Of a stretch of 64,000 nt of DNA, positions 45,690 to 57,108 are shown piece after piece (position 1 is the first letter of the stretch; every line of letters begins with the position of its first letter). Source of the stretch: Pristionchus mayeri (Eukaryota > Nematoda > Chromadorea > Rhabditida > Neodiplogasteridae); assembly GCA_036245805.1 (NCBI GenBank), contig BTRK01000005.1, positions 32,717,469 through 32,781,468 on the forward strand. The letters run 5' to 3'. Both the position numbers and the translations under genes were made by a program. The notes beneath the pieces are model-generated. The model saw only the letters and a list, made by a program, of their open reading frames with translations. It searched no databases and was not told the origin of the DNA.

Positions 45690-47336
45690 ATGAACTGTGG
45701 GTTTGATATAAAAGAGGAGGTATGTGAACTGGAACGACTTGTTAACGTTAATTTTCAATCAGTATATGAGTGAAAAACTATCACTATAAAATTTAAATAT
45801 CACTATAAAATTTAACGTAATTCAATGTTATCATATTATGTATTCAATTTCATCAGGACCACATTTCCAATCTCCCCGATGACCTTCTTCGTGCGATATT
45901 CGGAGAATTGAATCAGTAAAAAAATGATTTATTTGTTTTGTTTTGATCTATATAGGCTCTAACTATCTAATACATTCCAATATAGTGACGATTTGGACGT
46001 GGTCTCTTCAGTGAGCAGAAAGATGTCGCATTTCACCGATATCGCTAGACCTTACATTGAGAAGAAAGAAATACGAATTTTTACAGTTATGCAGGTAAGA
46101 TTGTCGTGACTACGTTTATGATGTTATATACGCAATAAAGGCAACATTTTGCCCTATTCACTATCTTCAGTTAAAGCAAAGTTAAAAAAGCAAAGTTAAA
46201 CTTTTGACATTGTCAAAACAATTACCTATATTTCGTGAGCTTGGCTCAGTATTAGAGCAGCCGCCAGTGATCAGGAAGTTGCGGGTTCGAAACTACTGCA
46301 AAAATACATAGTAGCCGAATACTTTCCGGCGATACTGTATGCTGCTCAAAGTAATCAAAGTATAATCACATTGCAGATTGACGAGGAATGCTTCCACATG
46401 CGCTTGAGGAATTCAGATGCCGAGAAACCAAGTTATTTATAACTGTCGATAATGCGAAAAGCAACAACGAAGATATTATAGTAAAACAATGGAAAAGTGT
46501 AGAAATTCCAACAATGGAGGTTGTTGAAAATATTAGACCTTGATTCAAATTACACATATGACTCATATTATGCTCGCAGGAATTTCGTGAAAGATTAATG
46601 CAAGCACGGCAGAATGAAATCACCAAATCTCCCATCCCAATTTCGATTATGAAAGGAATCGAATATATTCTGAAAAGATGTTCGTGTGAAAATTTTGTAG
46701 TAAAATACGTGAGTTTTTTTGTTGAATGGCTCATATTCATATTAAAGATCAATATTTACAGATATTAGTTGACGACTATTTCATGAGCTCTGCTGGGGCG
46801 TCATTCATTGAGACTAGAAATTTGAGCATACAATTCAGAAACATAGACATCGGTACGCATACTGAAGAGACCACTCAAAAGTGAGATTGTTTTCGTATTT
46901 GCTGCTCAACTTGATTTTTTAAAAAAATTTTCTAATATTGTTCAATTGATTTCAGGTTCTTCGAGTGGCTTGTATCACTGAAGGCGAAGAGTCTTAAGAT
47001 ACTAGATTCCAGAGTTTTTCTTACAAGAGACATTTTGCATACTTTCCTAACAAACCTTGCGCAATCATATCCAAATAGCGAGCTTACAGTATGGTATTCC
47101 AAGAGAATCGAGGTACAGTAAGAACATGAATTGCACATTTCCACTAAGCCAAAATTTTATTAGACAAAAATTTTCAGAAACAAGCCGCCACTATTTGCTT
47201 TCCGATTGATGATGCTTCGAAGTTTAGCCAATTATCTTTATATAATCATGGGGGTAGGAATAGCTTCAGAGTGGATTTGAAGTCAATTGCAGAAATAATC
47301 AATGTTTTTTTTGATAAACCATTTCTTAATGAGTGA
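45690..47336 (+). CDS. F-box family protein
   Basis: Exons: start MNCGFDIKEE (45690-45719); F-box DHISNLPDDLLRAIFGELN (45858-45916); LDVVSSVSRKMSHFTDIARP (about 45986-46093); ETKLFITVDNAKSNNEDIIV (from about 46412); FRERLMQARQNEITKSPIPI (46580-46708); ILVDDYFMSSAGASFIETRN (46761-46881); WLVSLKAKSLKILDSRVF (46954-47111); and a last exon 47177-47336 ending FFDKPFLNE. It is a close structural paralogue of the gene at 1461-4779: F-box at the same place and the same intron phase after ELN/ELD. The predicted role is an SCF substrate receptor, with an LRR-like C-terminal region. All frames are open. The very N-terminus is uncertain (45585, 45657 or 45690). Confidence 0.72.
46236..46294 (+). repeat. 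tRNA-derived segment (same family as 19577-19636)
   Basis: GCTTGGCTCAGTATTAGAGC and then AAGTTGCGGGTTCGAAAC reproduce the A-box and B-box order and spacing of a tRNA. The segment aligns with the copy at 19577-19636 (shared CAG-CGCC, ATC-GGAAG and TTGCGGGTTC blocks). It lies in an intron of the F-box gene. Confidence 0.6.
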
Positions 47337-47848
47337 TATATTTTCACGGCACGATTAGTACGATTGTAGCTGAGGATTCGCGACAAACGAACAGGGCGAC
47401 TAAATATAGAAACATGGAATTTTGAAAGGCGTGACCTTCTATCCCTTTTCAAAGGATATGATCAGGTGATGCGTAAATGCGGAAAACCCGTAAATAATGC
47501 ATTTCAGAATGGGTCAGACGAAAGTTGTCTTAGAATGTGCTCCAAAGACTCGAATTTCACAGCTTCAATATCGATCGGGAGTGAGCATACTAGAAGTAAT
47601 GTATATGCAGAATTCGACTATTTCGAGGCTTGATTGTGTTCTTATATTTTTTCACATTGCCAATAAGCTGTTATCATTCATTTTATTCAACATTATTCGC
47701 ATAAAGTTCCATAAATACAATAAAAAAATTCTCATATTGGAAATGCGCAACGAACTCCGTGGAGTCTAGTAAGTTGTAACACAAAAATAAGCTCATACGA
47801 GATACGGTAATCGAAATTCTTCGTTATCCGGATTGGCAGAGCCGTCAT
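47337..47848. other. Convergent intergenic region
   Basis: Between the 3' ends of the F-box gene and the minus-strand small-protein gene. A plus-strand ORF at 47497-47769 shows no family and is not called. Confidence 0.4.
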
Positions 47849-48583
47849 TCAGACCTTCCTCCAGCAGTTGGTGTGGGCGTGCGGCGGCGGGGGAGAAATG
47901 AAGCCGATGGCCTTTGCCACCTTAGTTGTGACATCATAATTTCATGTTTTCAAATTCCTTATAGAATTATAAACGATAAAAGTGTATTATCACAAAATAA
48001 TTTAATATTAACATCTGCATTGTGCTCCTCCAACTCCTGCATCACCTCCTTCGACTGATGGGACATCACCTTTTCGACCTGCGAACTAAGCTATTGCTAA
48101 TGCTCTTCATTTTCGTCCTCTCGAAAACGCGCACTCTCTAGTATTCTCTCAGATTACACAGGACGCATACACTAATTGTCTGAAAAAAATTAATTCATAA
48201 AGATAACCTCAGCGCAATACTTGCCGGTGTCCGGCTCGTCTGAGCACGCCAAGTCACGCAGCTGAAATCCGGATATTCCCGAACCAGAAATTAAAAAAGC
48301 GCAGACCTTTAGTGCGGCTTCTTGTGCTTTCTCGCTCAGCTTGGCGATCGAGGCATCGACTATGTCTCCATTGGCCTAAAACCGTGAACTTTTGTTATTG
48401 TAGTGTCAGAAAAACGTCAACAAACAGGGAAGGTATTGAACACTTAGTAATTGATATTTCCCTGAAAATTAGGGAAGTGCCAAATACCAGAATCGTTCAG
48501 AGGCATTAAAGTACCTTTATTGCGGCTCTGCCTGCCATGTACCAGGCGAACATGACTGTGTCAGCGAGCGATGAATCGCACAT
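47849..48583 (-). CDS. Unrecognised small helical protein, copy 3
   Basis: The minus-strand start at 48583 directly follows a CTCCAG acceptor. Exons: MCDSSLADTVMFAWYMAGRA (48583-48515), GDIVDASIAKLSEKAQEAAL (48381-48307), LRDLACSDEPDTGKYCAE, VEKVMSHQSKEVMQELEEHN (48082-48017) and VAKAIGFISPPPPHAHTNCW plus RKV (stop 47849). Each exon matches the corresponding exon of the copies at 49701 and 51423. The C-terminal NCWRK corresponds to NCWRR of copy 2. About 105 residues, no signal peptide or membrane span, helix-rich. This copy has one extra intron before VAKAIG. Function unknown. Confidence 0.65.
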
Positions 48584-49700
48584 CTGGAGAAACAAGTGGT
48601 ATCTGACCCGTCTGTAGAACAACGCTCACTCTGTCACCTAGCAAATATATTGCAGAAGTTGAGGAAAATGAGAGAATGATAGTGATGTTCGCAAAATACT
48701 GCCTAAGTGGGGAAGAGGGGAAGGTTAGGGATAATTCATGAGACAGTGTCGTTGGTTGTTTCGTAGCGCAAGAAAGAATGAGGCGACAACTCATCACTCA
48801 AACTCTATTGTTCAGATAAACGTTTCACAAGGAGGAGGAAGTAAAGCTCGAGGAAAGCGAAAGTTGGCGCAAAACTGGGATCCTTGCTCGGGTTTCCATG
48901 GCGAATGGAGATACAATTCGGAGATAGGAGAGAGGAAGAGGAGGAGAATGAAGATGGATTGGTGGTTCGATGGTGTGCGGATAAAGTGATACCACGACAA
49001 GATTTCTTACGGGGAACTGTAATTTCCGCACAGAGTTTGCACTTTGAGCAAGAAGATCAAACTAAGCAATGAAGGTAAAAGCAAGTTAAAGCGCAAATGC
49101 AAGGCGGGTTCGTCACCACGCGTCAATTCAGTGTTCTGTCTATTGTGAGGTCATAAGCGACTTATGTTTGAGGCTGAGCACCCGTGTTGCGTTCTCGTTT
49201 GAGGTGATTTTGGCATATTTCAACCCCCTTGTTTTGAATAGATGCGATTCATGAAAATTAGAATTATGAGAAGAATTCATGCCATTCTTGAAGTTTTGAA
49301 GTGCAAATTCCCCTGATCTTCAGGACTCTTGGAGTGATCTCTGGATCTCTCCCAGTGATGACTTACGCATACGCACGATTCTCCTCACAAAGGCTTGCTT
49401 CATTGCTCCATCTGTAGCCTCTCTCCACCCTACCCCATCTCTCCATTCTTCTTTCCCTCTTTCGCTCCACCTCTCTTTCTCTACCCTCCCTCTCACAATC
49501 TCACAATACCTCTTACTCCGTATTCTCTGATCTCCGAAGCGAAGCCATGGAAACCCGAGAGGCTACAAAAAGCAGTCCACCATCCTACCACTCCCATTCT
49601 TCCCCTAACGCGTTTCCTCAGTCAGCCCAATCGAGTGCTTCGCTCTTGTGTTTGCATCTTCTGCTCCCCTATTTCACTCTTTCAGAAAACAGAGATCGAA
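48584..49700. other. Shared promoter region of two divergent small-protein genes
   Basis: No exon. Inverted words such as CTCGGGTTTCCATGGC (about 48890) and its complement (about 49549), and GA-rich against CT-rich blocks, make the region an imperfect large palindrome centred near 49200. A TTTCAG acceptor at about 49685 precedes the next start. Confidence 0.4.
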
Positions 49701-50245
49701 ATGGAGGCCCCTTCAGCTGAGATGATCGCCCAGTTCAACGCCGGCCGTGACGCAGTCAGAGTGAGTGTCTGGCTCTTTCATTTTCCTGTTCTGACATTTG
49801 CCGGATCTGGCAATTTCCGGCTCCCGATTTCCCGGCCCCCATTCTGCTCCAACATGCATCATTTTTAGGCGAATCCGGGAATCGTTGATGAGTCGATTGC
49901 CAAGCTGAGCCCCGCAGCGCAGGTGCCGGCAAACAAGGTTGGAATTTCGGAATGTGGCTCTATTTGCCGGTTCCGGCTTTGCTAATTAACGGCTCATCTT
50001 TTCAGCTGCGCAATCTGGTGTGCTCGGACGAGCAGGACATCGGCAAGTTCCACGCGATGGTGAGTACTTTCATCCAGAGCCGGGATCTGAGCCGTGAAAT
50101 AGCAACCATAGGAGACGGCAATTAGCAATTCCCGGTTTTGCAGGCGGAAGAGATCAAGAACGGCTGCTCGGCCGAAGTACTGCAGGAGCTGAAGGCTCAC
50201 AACGAGGAGGTCGCTCAGGCAATCGGCCTCAAGCCGTCGGTCTAA
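49701..50245 (+). CDS. Unrecognised small helical protein, copy 1
   Basis: Four exons: MEAPSAEMIAQFNAGRDAVR (49701-49760), ANPGIVDESIAKLSPAAQVP (49869-49937), LRNLVCSDEQDIGKFHAM (50006-50059) and AEEIKNGCSAEVLQELKAHN, ending LKPSV at 50245. About 94 residues, acidic and alanine-rich, probably a helical bundle, with no signal peptide. All introns are phase 0. The introns and 3' region are unusually rich in the words CCGGCT and CCCGG. Distant likeness to the SXP/RAL-2 (ANIS5) type helix proteins is possible but unproven. Confidence 0.72.
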
Positions 50246-50686
50246 TTCCCGGCTCTGCGTTTTCCATTTCTCGGCTTTGGACATTTGATTTTCCGGCTTT
50301 TATCCACGCATTCCAGTAATTTATTCCGCAATAATATTTCTAAATTAACCGCAATATCTTTTACATCTCGATAAATATATATTTTCGATACACATTACCC
50401 CTCGTTATAACTGTTTCACATATCAACACATAAATTTCAGTTTTTCTTGGGCCCATAAATTATCTGGCTAAGACAAAGTTCTACACGATCTTTGGATCTT
50501 TCACTCGCTTACTCACTACTTCCATCTCTCTCCTTCCCTCTCTTCCTCTCTCTTCCTCTTCGCTGTTTCGTTGCTCCTGCCTGTCGATACTCCAAACGCC
50601 GACTGTACTCGACAAAGAATGAACTGCTTATCACTAGTGTGATGCTTCTTTCGCTCCGTCGTTGTCAGTGATTTCGCTTATGCCCT

Positions 50687-51012
50687 GTTAGTTCTCAGGA
50701 AAAAGCGGATGGAAATGGAAAAAGGGTGTTAGTTCTCACCCGGCCATTTCCTGCCTATTCCTGGAAAAGGCTCGAGATTTGAATTCCCGCAATTTCCATA
50801 TCTCGGTTCCCAGTGGAGCTAAAGACTTTAAATGTGACTTTTAGGGTTAAAATGGCCAAAAAATCTTATAACCCGAGTTTGAAGTCGATAGCTCGACTGG
50901 GAACCGAGATACGGAAATTGCGGGAATTCAAATCTCGAGCCTTTTCCGGAAAAGGCACTTTGAGAACTAACACCCTTTTTCCATTTCCATCCCCTTTTCC
51001 CTGAGAACTAAC
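50687..51012. mobile_element. Foldback MITE between small-protein genes
   Basis: Ends GTTAGTTCTCAGG-AAAAG (50687) and the complement CTGAGAACTAAC (51012). The arms pair through GGCTCGAGATTTGAATTCCC and AATTTCC-TATCTCGG-TCCC. Centre at about 50850. Non-coding. Confidence 0.75.
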
Positions 51013-51422
51013 GCTACATTAGTGCGCATAATTGATGATGCGCTCTGCACCAAATTTTCACGTTTATATCGAATTACCTTCTATTGATTAACGCTATTGT
51101 TATTTATGTTAGTGGACTAAAGCCGCTCTGTGTTTGGCATGTTTCTTCTTATTGTGTCGGCCCATATTCGGATTAAACTTGGGCCTAGTGCATTTGTTGT
51201 GTTCAAACTACCAATTTGGCACTCATTTCCGTCAACTGTACGAAAAAGCATGACTCATCGTAAAGCTTCGAGGGATCAATCTCCTACTCCATGGAAACTC
51301 AAAAAGCCAGGAAAAGGAGTCCCGACTCACTCCCTTTCTTGCTTTCCTACTTTTCTTCGCGTATTTGTTGAGCTCATCTCTCCATTTGCCTGACTTTGTT
51401 CCATTTTCAGAAATCTCTCAAA

Positions 51423-51969
51423 ATGTGTGAGGCTCCCTCCGTCGATTTCGACTGGCTCAAGGCTCAGCGAGATGGAATCAAGGTATATTCCCGGTCGTGA
51501 GAATGTCCGGCTCTCAATTTTCTCCAATTTCTTGCTTTGAAGTCCAATCCCGACATCGTCGAAGCTTCGATCGCCAAGCTGAGTGCCGAGGCGCAGGAGC
51601 CAGCTAGAAAGGTAAGCGGTACATTTGCCGGCTCTAGCTCTGTAATTGTTATTGGATTTAGTTCATTCACCTGTTCGCTTCCTACATTCCCGGTTCTGAA
51701 TTGGTTTCAGCTGCGCGACCTGGCCTGCTTGGACGACGATGACATGGGCAACTACTGCATTGCGGTTAGTAATGTTTGGAGCCGGCATATGGAACCGCCC
51801 TGGAATTTGATAAATCCCGGTTGCGCAGGTCCAGGACGTCAAGGCGGGCCTTCCGGAGGATGTGCTGCAGGAGGTGGAGGCGCACAGCAACGAGGTCGCG
51901 CAGGCCATCGATCAGCTCTCCGCTCCCCCCGCTGCCTACAGAAACTGCTGGCGCAGAAACTACGATTAG
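51423..51969 (+). CDS. Unrecognised small helical protein, copy 2
   Basis: Four exons: MCEAPSVDFDWLKAQRDGIK (51423-51482), SNPDIVEASIAKLSAEAQEP (about 51541-51612), LRDLACLDDDDMGNYCIA (51711-51764) and VKAGLPEDVLQEVEAHSNEV...NCWRRNYD (51829-51969). Same exon structure and phases as copy 1 (tandem, same strand, 1.2 kb apart), with an extended NCWRR tail shared with copy 3. The start is preceded by TTTTCAG (trans-splice type). Introns again carry CCGG-type words. Function unknown. Confidence 0.72.
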
Positions 51970-52895
51970 CCCATTTGAAGGCTCTCATTTCCCGGCTTTC
52001 TCGAACTGCATTCCTATGTTTGTTTCTATTTTCTCGTAAACGATGTATTTATTTTACCGGGATAAATTATGTGGGGAGAAGGAAGTTGTTGACTGCCTAT
52101 CAAATACAGCACTGTACTCAGTTTTCACAATCATTAACGCTCTGAAAACGACGGGAACTACTACCGGGGTTTCGCATCTTGCTTTACACAACTTTCAATC
52201 TTGGGTGCGTGCGCGGTCTCTGTGCGCTTCTTGTACCTTTTGTGCGCGTTGTGCAGCCCACTCTCTCGATGTCTCGCTTTCCCTCCCTTTGCGTGAGGGT
52301 TTCATCGGCACATTTGCCTCTCTCTCACTACGCTGTGCTCTCTCTACGCCCGATACAAAGAAGAGACTGAGGTGAGAAGAGGAGAGGCAAGGTAGCAAAT
52401 GGGAGCTGAGGGTGTGAGAGGAAGAAGACTACACATAGAAACAAGGAAGATGAGGAAAGACCGAAGAGAGAGAAGGCAAATGGAGGAACGACTACGGACA
52501 GAGACACGAGAGATGAGGAAAGACTACGAATAGAAACAAAAAAAATGATAGGCTATGAATTGGGACAATTCAGATACATAATCGACCATTAACAAGCAGG
52601 TTAGTCTATCAATTCTTAATCGGGGGCTTCCCGTCTCATGACTGACCGACCAGAACTTTGACTGAAGGTAATTCCACATGAGTATAAAATGCGAAATAAG
52701 AAATAAAGATACGGTATAATAGCGAATAGATATCCAAATCACAATCACGCAGCTACAGGGAATTATCTTATTGTGATTTTCAATTAAGAGATTCTGATTT
52801 CATAAACATTTATCGGTTTCAAAAAAGTGTATCTGAAGAAAACGCAACATTTACGCTTTCACAATATTCTAATTTTTGAATGGGTGTATGAGGTA
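51970..52895. other. Intergenic with imperfect purine-rich repeats
   Basis: 52170-52380 is pyrimidine-rich. 52420-52545 contains two imperfect direct repeats with GATGAGGAAAGAC and ATAGAAACAA. No exon recognised. Confidence 0.4.
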
Positions 52896-54025
52896 TTATT
52901 TGACTGTTTCAATGTCCTCGACAAAATCCTCAAAAAGAGGCACGAAAGTCGTGCATTTTCTGCAGTAAAGGCAGATCACATACGAATTTATGAATTCTTC
53001 TTCATTTCTACCGCACACGCGCGGCAGATTACGTGACTGCACGCGTTGAATACCACTCGTTGGCGAGGAGATTGAGTTAGACACACACCACTTACGCGAG
53101 ACTCGAATTGATGAACTGCAAATTATTGATGGTTTACAGGTATAAAAAGCTCAAAAAAAATAAGTGAAAGGTGGCAGTTCACAACCGTTCTCAGCTCGTA
53201 GTTTATTGATCAGGGAATCCAATGGGTGAAAAAATGGAGCCTTCGCAGCCGCAGCAGCTACAGGGAATATATCTCTTGGAGCTGCATTTGCAGCATGTAA
53301 GGCAGCTCTGTCAGTACCTGTAGTTACAGGCCTGACAGCAGTGGATGGTAGCTGATGCGAAAAACTGAGGCGAATTCTATCAGCTACAGTACCAAGTGGC
53401 CTGATACCAGTAGATGGTACAGTAGCCGCAAAGGGGGGGGACTGTTGCGGGTGCAGCAAATGCACGACCATGTACTGAAGCCGAAGCTACATGAGATGTA
53501 TTCGAGGCAAGAGCTGCTCCACCATCTGCCGCAACAACTTGTGCTGCTGCCGAAACTGTCACAGGTTCATCGGTTGTAATCGCAGGCTCTATCCAGGATC
53601 TCCAGTGCGGCCTCCATGAAATCTGTTCCTCGCTCGCGTAATTGATAGTACGTATTCCCATTAATTGTACGATTGAAATAAAATCGAGATAATCGGTCTC
53701 TCAACTCGACGTAACGCCGAACTTCTGCGAGGGACGGAATTCTGAACGGAATATTATCAGTAAATGCAAAAACAGTTTATCAAAGTGTTTTTCAGAAAAT
53801 AGTGGTCTGTATCACCCATGCAATCATGAGCGTAGTGTGGAACCAGTACACATTAATGTTGAGTTAGTAGAAATTAGAGAAAATTTACCCAAGCCTCTCC
53901 AATTCCTCTTCGATTGCTTCTGTGGCCATTCCAATAAGCCAGAAGTACATATCCGAATCAATCTTGGAATTCGAATAGGCATAGGTAAGTCGCTCTCCGA
54001 CCGAGGTGCGCGTGGATGGATCCAT
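52896..54025 (-). pseudogene. RING-finger family protein, broken copy B
   Basis: Minus-strand exon 1 is MDPSTRTSVGERLTYAYSNS (54025-53888). Exon 2 is IPSLAEVRRYVELRDRLSRF and TYYQLRERGTDFMEAALEIL (from about 53744), followed by an Ala/Thr/Pro-rich linker. The linker shifts frame at least twice, once after EILD and once at an 8-G/C run (53433-53440). The linker end LINKLRAENG corresponds to the intact copy's LIAQLRRENENG. The RING exon (53105-52896) reads SGVCLTQSPRQRVVFNACSH and VICRACAVEMKKN, then changes frame into ICLYCRKCTTFVPLFEDF. The first zinc ligand is Ser instead of Cys. Several independent lesions point to a pseudogene, though the homopolymer shift could be a sequencing error. Confidence 0.7.
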
Positions 54026-54456
54026 AGTACTGAAATAAATGTACTATACGAATCAGATTATCTGAAAATACAAATGCGCCACGATTAAGGGACCAATTTA
54101 TGGAAAAATTAGTATCGTACGTAAATTAGGGAACTAAAAAAAAGATTAGAAAGTGACGCGCGATTATGCGAGAATGATCGCTTCCAGAGGACGTAATTTT
54201 CTTCTATTTGAATCAATGAGTTCAATGAATAAGTCAATCAATAAGTATTGTCTTTTGAGTGTTCATGATCGTAGCCAGGGAGTCCGATAGTAAATATGTC
54301 CATCTGCTTAATCAATAAAAAGGCCAGAAGTTTTTCATTTAGATAAACATGGTCATGAAAAGCAAACTTCTCCACTAGGTAAACTGAAATTTCTGAGGAG
54401 AATAATTAAAATGAAATACATTTTCCATAACATCGATAACTACAGATAATAATTAT

Positions 54457-54770
54457 GCTGTGAACAGTGTCTCCGCCTAGACGCATTTTCTAGTCAGACA
54501 AATCGACTAGAGGGGTCGGTCTAGTCGAAAATGAGGGGGGAGACGATCCCTCTCCCCTCCCCTCTCATTTCCCTCTCCCCCTCACTTTGCATCCACTCTC
54601 ATTCTTATTTCACACGTTCCATCTCGCGCAGAGTGGATGCAAAGTGAGGGGAGAGGGAAATGAGAGGGGAGGGGAGAGGGGTCGTCTCCCCCTCATTTTC
54701 GACTAGACCGACCCCTCTAGTCGATTTGTCTGACTAGAAAATGCGTCTAGGCAGAGACACTGTTCACAGC
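54457..54770. mobile_element. Near-perfect palindromic MITE
   Basis: Arms start GCTGTGAACAGTGTCTC (54457) and end with its complement (54770), nearly identical for about 130 bases. Flanks ATTAT (54452-54456 and 54771-54775) look like a 5-bp target duplication. Non-coding, C/T-rich left arm, G/A-rich right arm. Confidence 0.85.
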
Positions 54771-55013
54771 ATTATGATTATTAGATGAGCTGGCCTCTGC
54801 CTGTTGGCATTCACAACAATAATAAAATCAAGGAACGTGACGTTTTATCAAAATGAACTAATCATTATCGCATACAGTAGGAACATGGAGAGTGTCATAA
54901 TAACCATTGTAAAAGCTCAATATTTACTTGAAGAAATTTCAGTACTAAGTGCGAAAAGATTGGTTAGATGCCCAAAAAGACAACTTAGGCGCGTCTTTCT
55001 AGGATTTCAGTAT

Positions 55014-55807
55014 CTAAATCGTTTGCGTCTCCTTCGTTTCCCGATTGTTCACTTGATTCTCGAATACAGCCACGAATCTGGTCGAGCAGCGGCAGAAGGG
55101 ACAGTCGATGATGGGCGACGAGGCGTCCGCTTCCAATTGTTCCGCGCACGCGAGACACACAAAGTGACCGCATTCAACCAAAACAGCGCGACGAACGGGC
55201 CAATCATTGAGGCAAACACCGCATGAACGAGAGAAACGAAGCGAAGCACTGCAAAATCATCGTTACTTTTATAGTAATCATTGCTTTTTCATTTTTAAAA
55301 GTTAAATTTACCCATTTTCGTTCTCCCTGCGAAGTTGAGCGATTAGATCAGTTGAGGAAGGAGTGACCGGTTCAGAATTAAATTCATCTGTATCAGCAGC
55401 AGTGGCAGCAACTTCAGCAACAACTACAGGAGCAGCAGCAATAATCGGACGTTCTCCACTGCGCAGTCTCTCCAGCGCCGCTCCCATAGCATCTGCTCCT
55501 TGTCCGAGCAACAGATGAAAGGAAGGTCTGTCCAGTGCATCAAATTGACAGAGAATCATCAGTCGGTCTGCTAAAAGGATGTTTTGTCGAGCCTCCGCGT
55601 AGGAAGGAGCTCTGAAGATGCAATTATCATTTGCGAGTTCCTGAAATAAACAAGTACTCACCCATTTCTCTCCACGTTTTCTTCCATTGCCGCAACGCCC
55701 TCTGTTCTAAGTCTGTCGTAAGTATGAGCGTCGATTGCCTTATTAAGATACAGATAGTATAGGCGATGTACAGCTTCCGCTCGTCGTGTCATAGGAGAGG
55801 CGTCCAT
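55014..55807 (-). CDS. RING-finger protein (probable E3 ubiquitin ligase), intact copy A
   Basis: The minus-strand start at 55807 directly follows a TTTCAG-type acceptor. Exon 1 is MDASPMTRRAEAVHRLYYLY ... EENVERNG (55807-55662). Exon 2 has PSYAEARQNILLADRLMILC, PSFHLLLGQGADAMGAALER and an Ala/Val/Pro-rich linker (to about 55314). Exon 3 holds the C3HC4 RING: CGVC, then ECGHFVCLAC, then CPFC (about 55255-55014), followed by TRFVAVFENQ, a tail seen in many nematode RING proteins. RING domains of this type recruit E2 enzymes. The N-terminal module is shared with copies B and C and may bind substrate. About 230 residues, soluble. All frames and phases agree. Confidence 0.82.
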
Positions 55808-56151
55808 CTGAAATTTGGTTGTGTTATTAGCTCACGTTATGTCTGTAAATAAGCAATAAATTCGAGAATATACTAGCGAAAGTCTATCACAGGAACTGCC
55901 ATGAACAGTGAGGAGTCACAAGAATGGATGAGTTGAAGAGTGGGGAGTCAGTCTCTGTCCAGATTGAGTTGGGAGCGTCCGATCTCCTTGTTCCCCTCTG
56001 GCTATGCCTGATCATAGTGAGAACGGTTTGATTCTAGACTGGAAGTACTCACATGAAATGTCCTATGTTTCTCGATCGACACATCTGTCATTCGCTCATT
56101 ATTTTTCAAATGTATTTCATCTACCCATTCTCTAATGCAATTCCGAAAAAA
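55808..56151. other. Shared upstream region of RING copies A and C
   Basis: Divergent gap between the start of minus-strand copy A and the plus-strand exon of copy C. Nothing coding. Confidence 0.4.
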
Positions 56152-56300
56152 ATGGATGATGACGTAATAATGCTTATAAACGAAGATAAGCAAAGGCTAT
56201 TCCTTGCCTATACACAAAATGCGATCAACAGGGTCACATTGCCCCGGATTGCGACAGAAAGTCCAGCAGTAATTGAAGCCGAACTGAATAGAAACGGATT
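56152..56300 (+). CDS. RING-family copy C, first exon
   Basis: MDDDVIMLINEDKQRLFLAY, then NAINRVTLPRIATESPAVIE and AELNRNG. It aligns with exon 1 of copies A (HRLYYLYLNKAIDAHTYDRL, EENVERNG) and B. Where copy A has the donor GG|GTGAGT, this copy reads GG|ATTAGT, so the splice donor appears lost and the frame runs on to a stop at about 56320. The matching second exon is found 7 kb away at 63308. Probably a remnant or split gene. Confidence 0.5.
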
Positions 56301-56626
56301 AGTTTCATTTGTTTTTAACTAGAAATGAAGCAATTTTAGATTCTGTAGCTAGAAAGAAAAAAACTTAGTTTAAGTAAATATCGAAAATAGTTTCCCCGAA
56401 ATTCATGGACAAGATAATATCGAGAACTATCAATTTTTTATTTTAAAAAATCATCAGCACAGTGAAGCAGTCATTTTTTCTTGACGTTCAACGAATAAGG
56501 TAAGCGCAACAAATATGCAACCAGAGTGCTCCCTACAGATGTTCGGCACCAAAACGAAATCAGATGGCGGATCACCTGAAGTGAAGCTGTCTCTCAATGA
56601 TCTCTCAACGATAGGCCCTTTTCCCT

Positions 56627-56887
56627 ATGGATAAATCCGTTATATCGCCTCCCGATCCTTCTCAAGTACTCGTTTGCTCGTTGTTCAAGACAGTAATCGG
56701 TGCCAACTCAATACTCCTCATAATCATCTCCGTTCTCCTCGACTTCTTCTGCTCTAGGAGAATGAGTTCCGAGTATCGCTTCTGTACCATCGCGGTTATA
56801 GTCAGCTCACTCATCATTTCTCAGTTTTTTGTGGAGGAAAAAATTGTAGAAGCTCTGGAAGAAGGCTTCTGTGGGTCATCGGAAACA
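56627..56887 (+). CDS. Short two-helix membrane ORF, possible chemoreceptor fragment
   Basis: 87 codons with two hydrophobic segments (ANSILLIIISVLLDFFC; FCTIAVIVSSLIISQFF) separated by a basic turn, resembling the first two helices of a serpentine receptor. No further helices follow; the Tc1-like palindrome starts 220 bases downstream. A truncated receptor or chance ORF. Confidence 0.35.
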
Positions 56888-57108
56888 TGAATATCCGAAG
56901 ATTGAACTGAATAAAAGAAGTATTACGGATGGAATGAAAAGATTGAAGAGCAAAAAAACAATATGCCTAGACCGAACATATCTCGACAGCAGAATTATCT
57001 ATTTAAGCACTAATTGTATTGCAGTACCGATTTCAATGCATGATATTCCCAGGAACAATTGATATCTAATGTATTTGATTTGAATCCTTAAACACGAATC
57101 ATCAGGTA

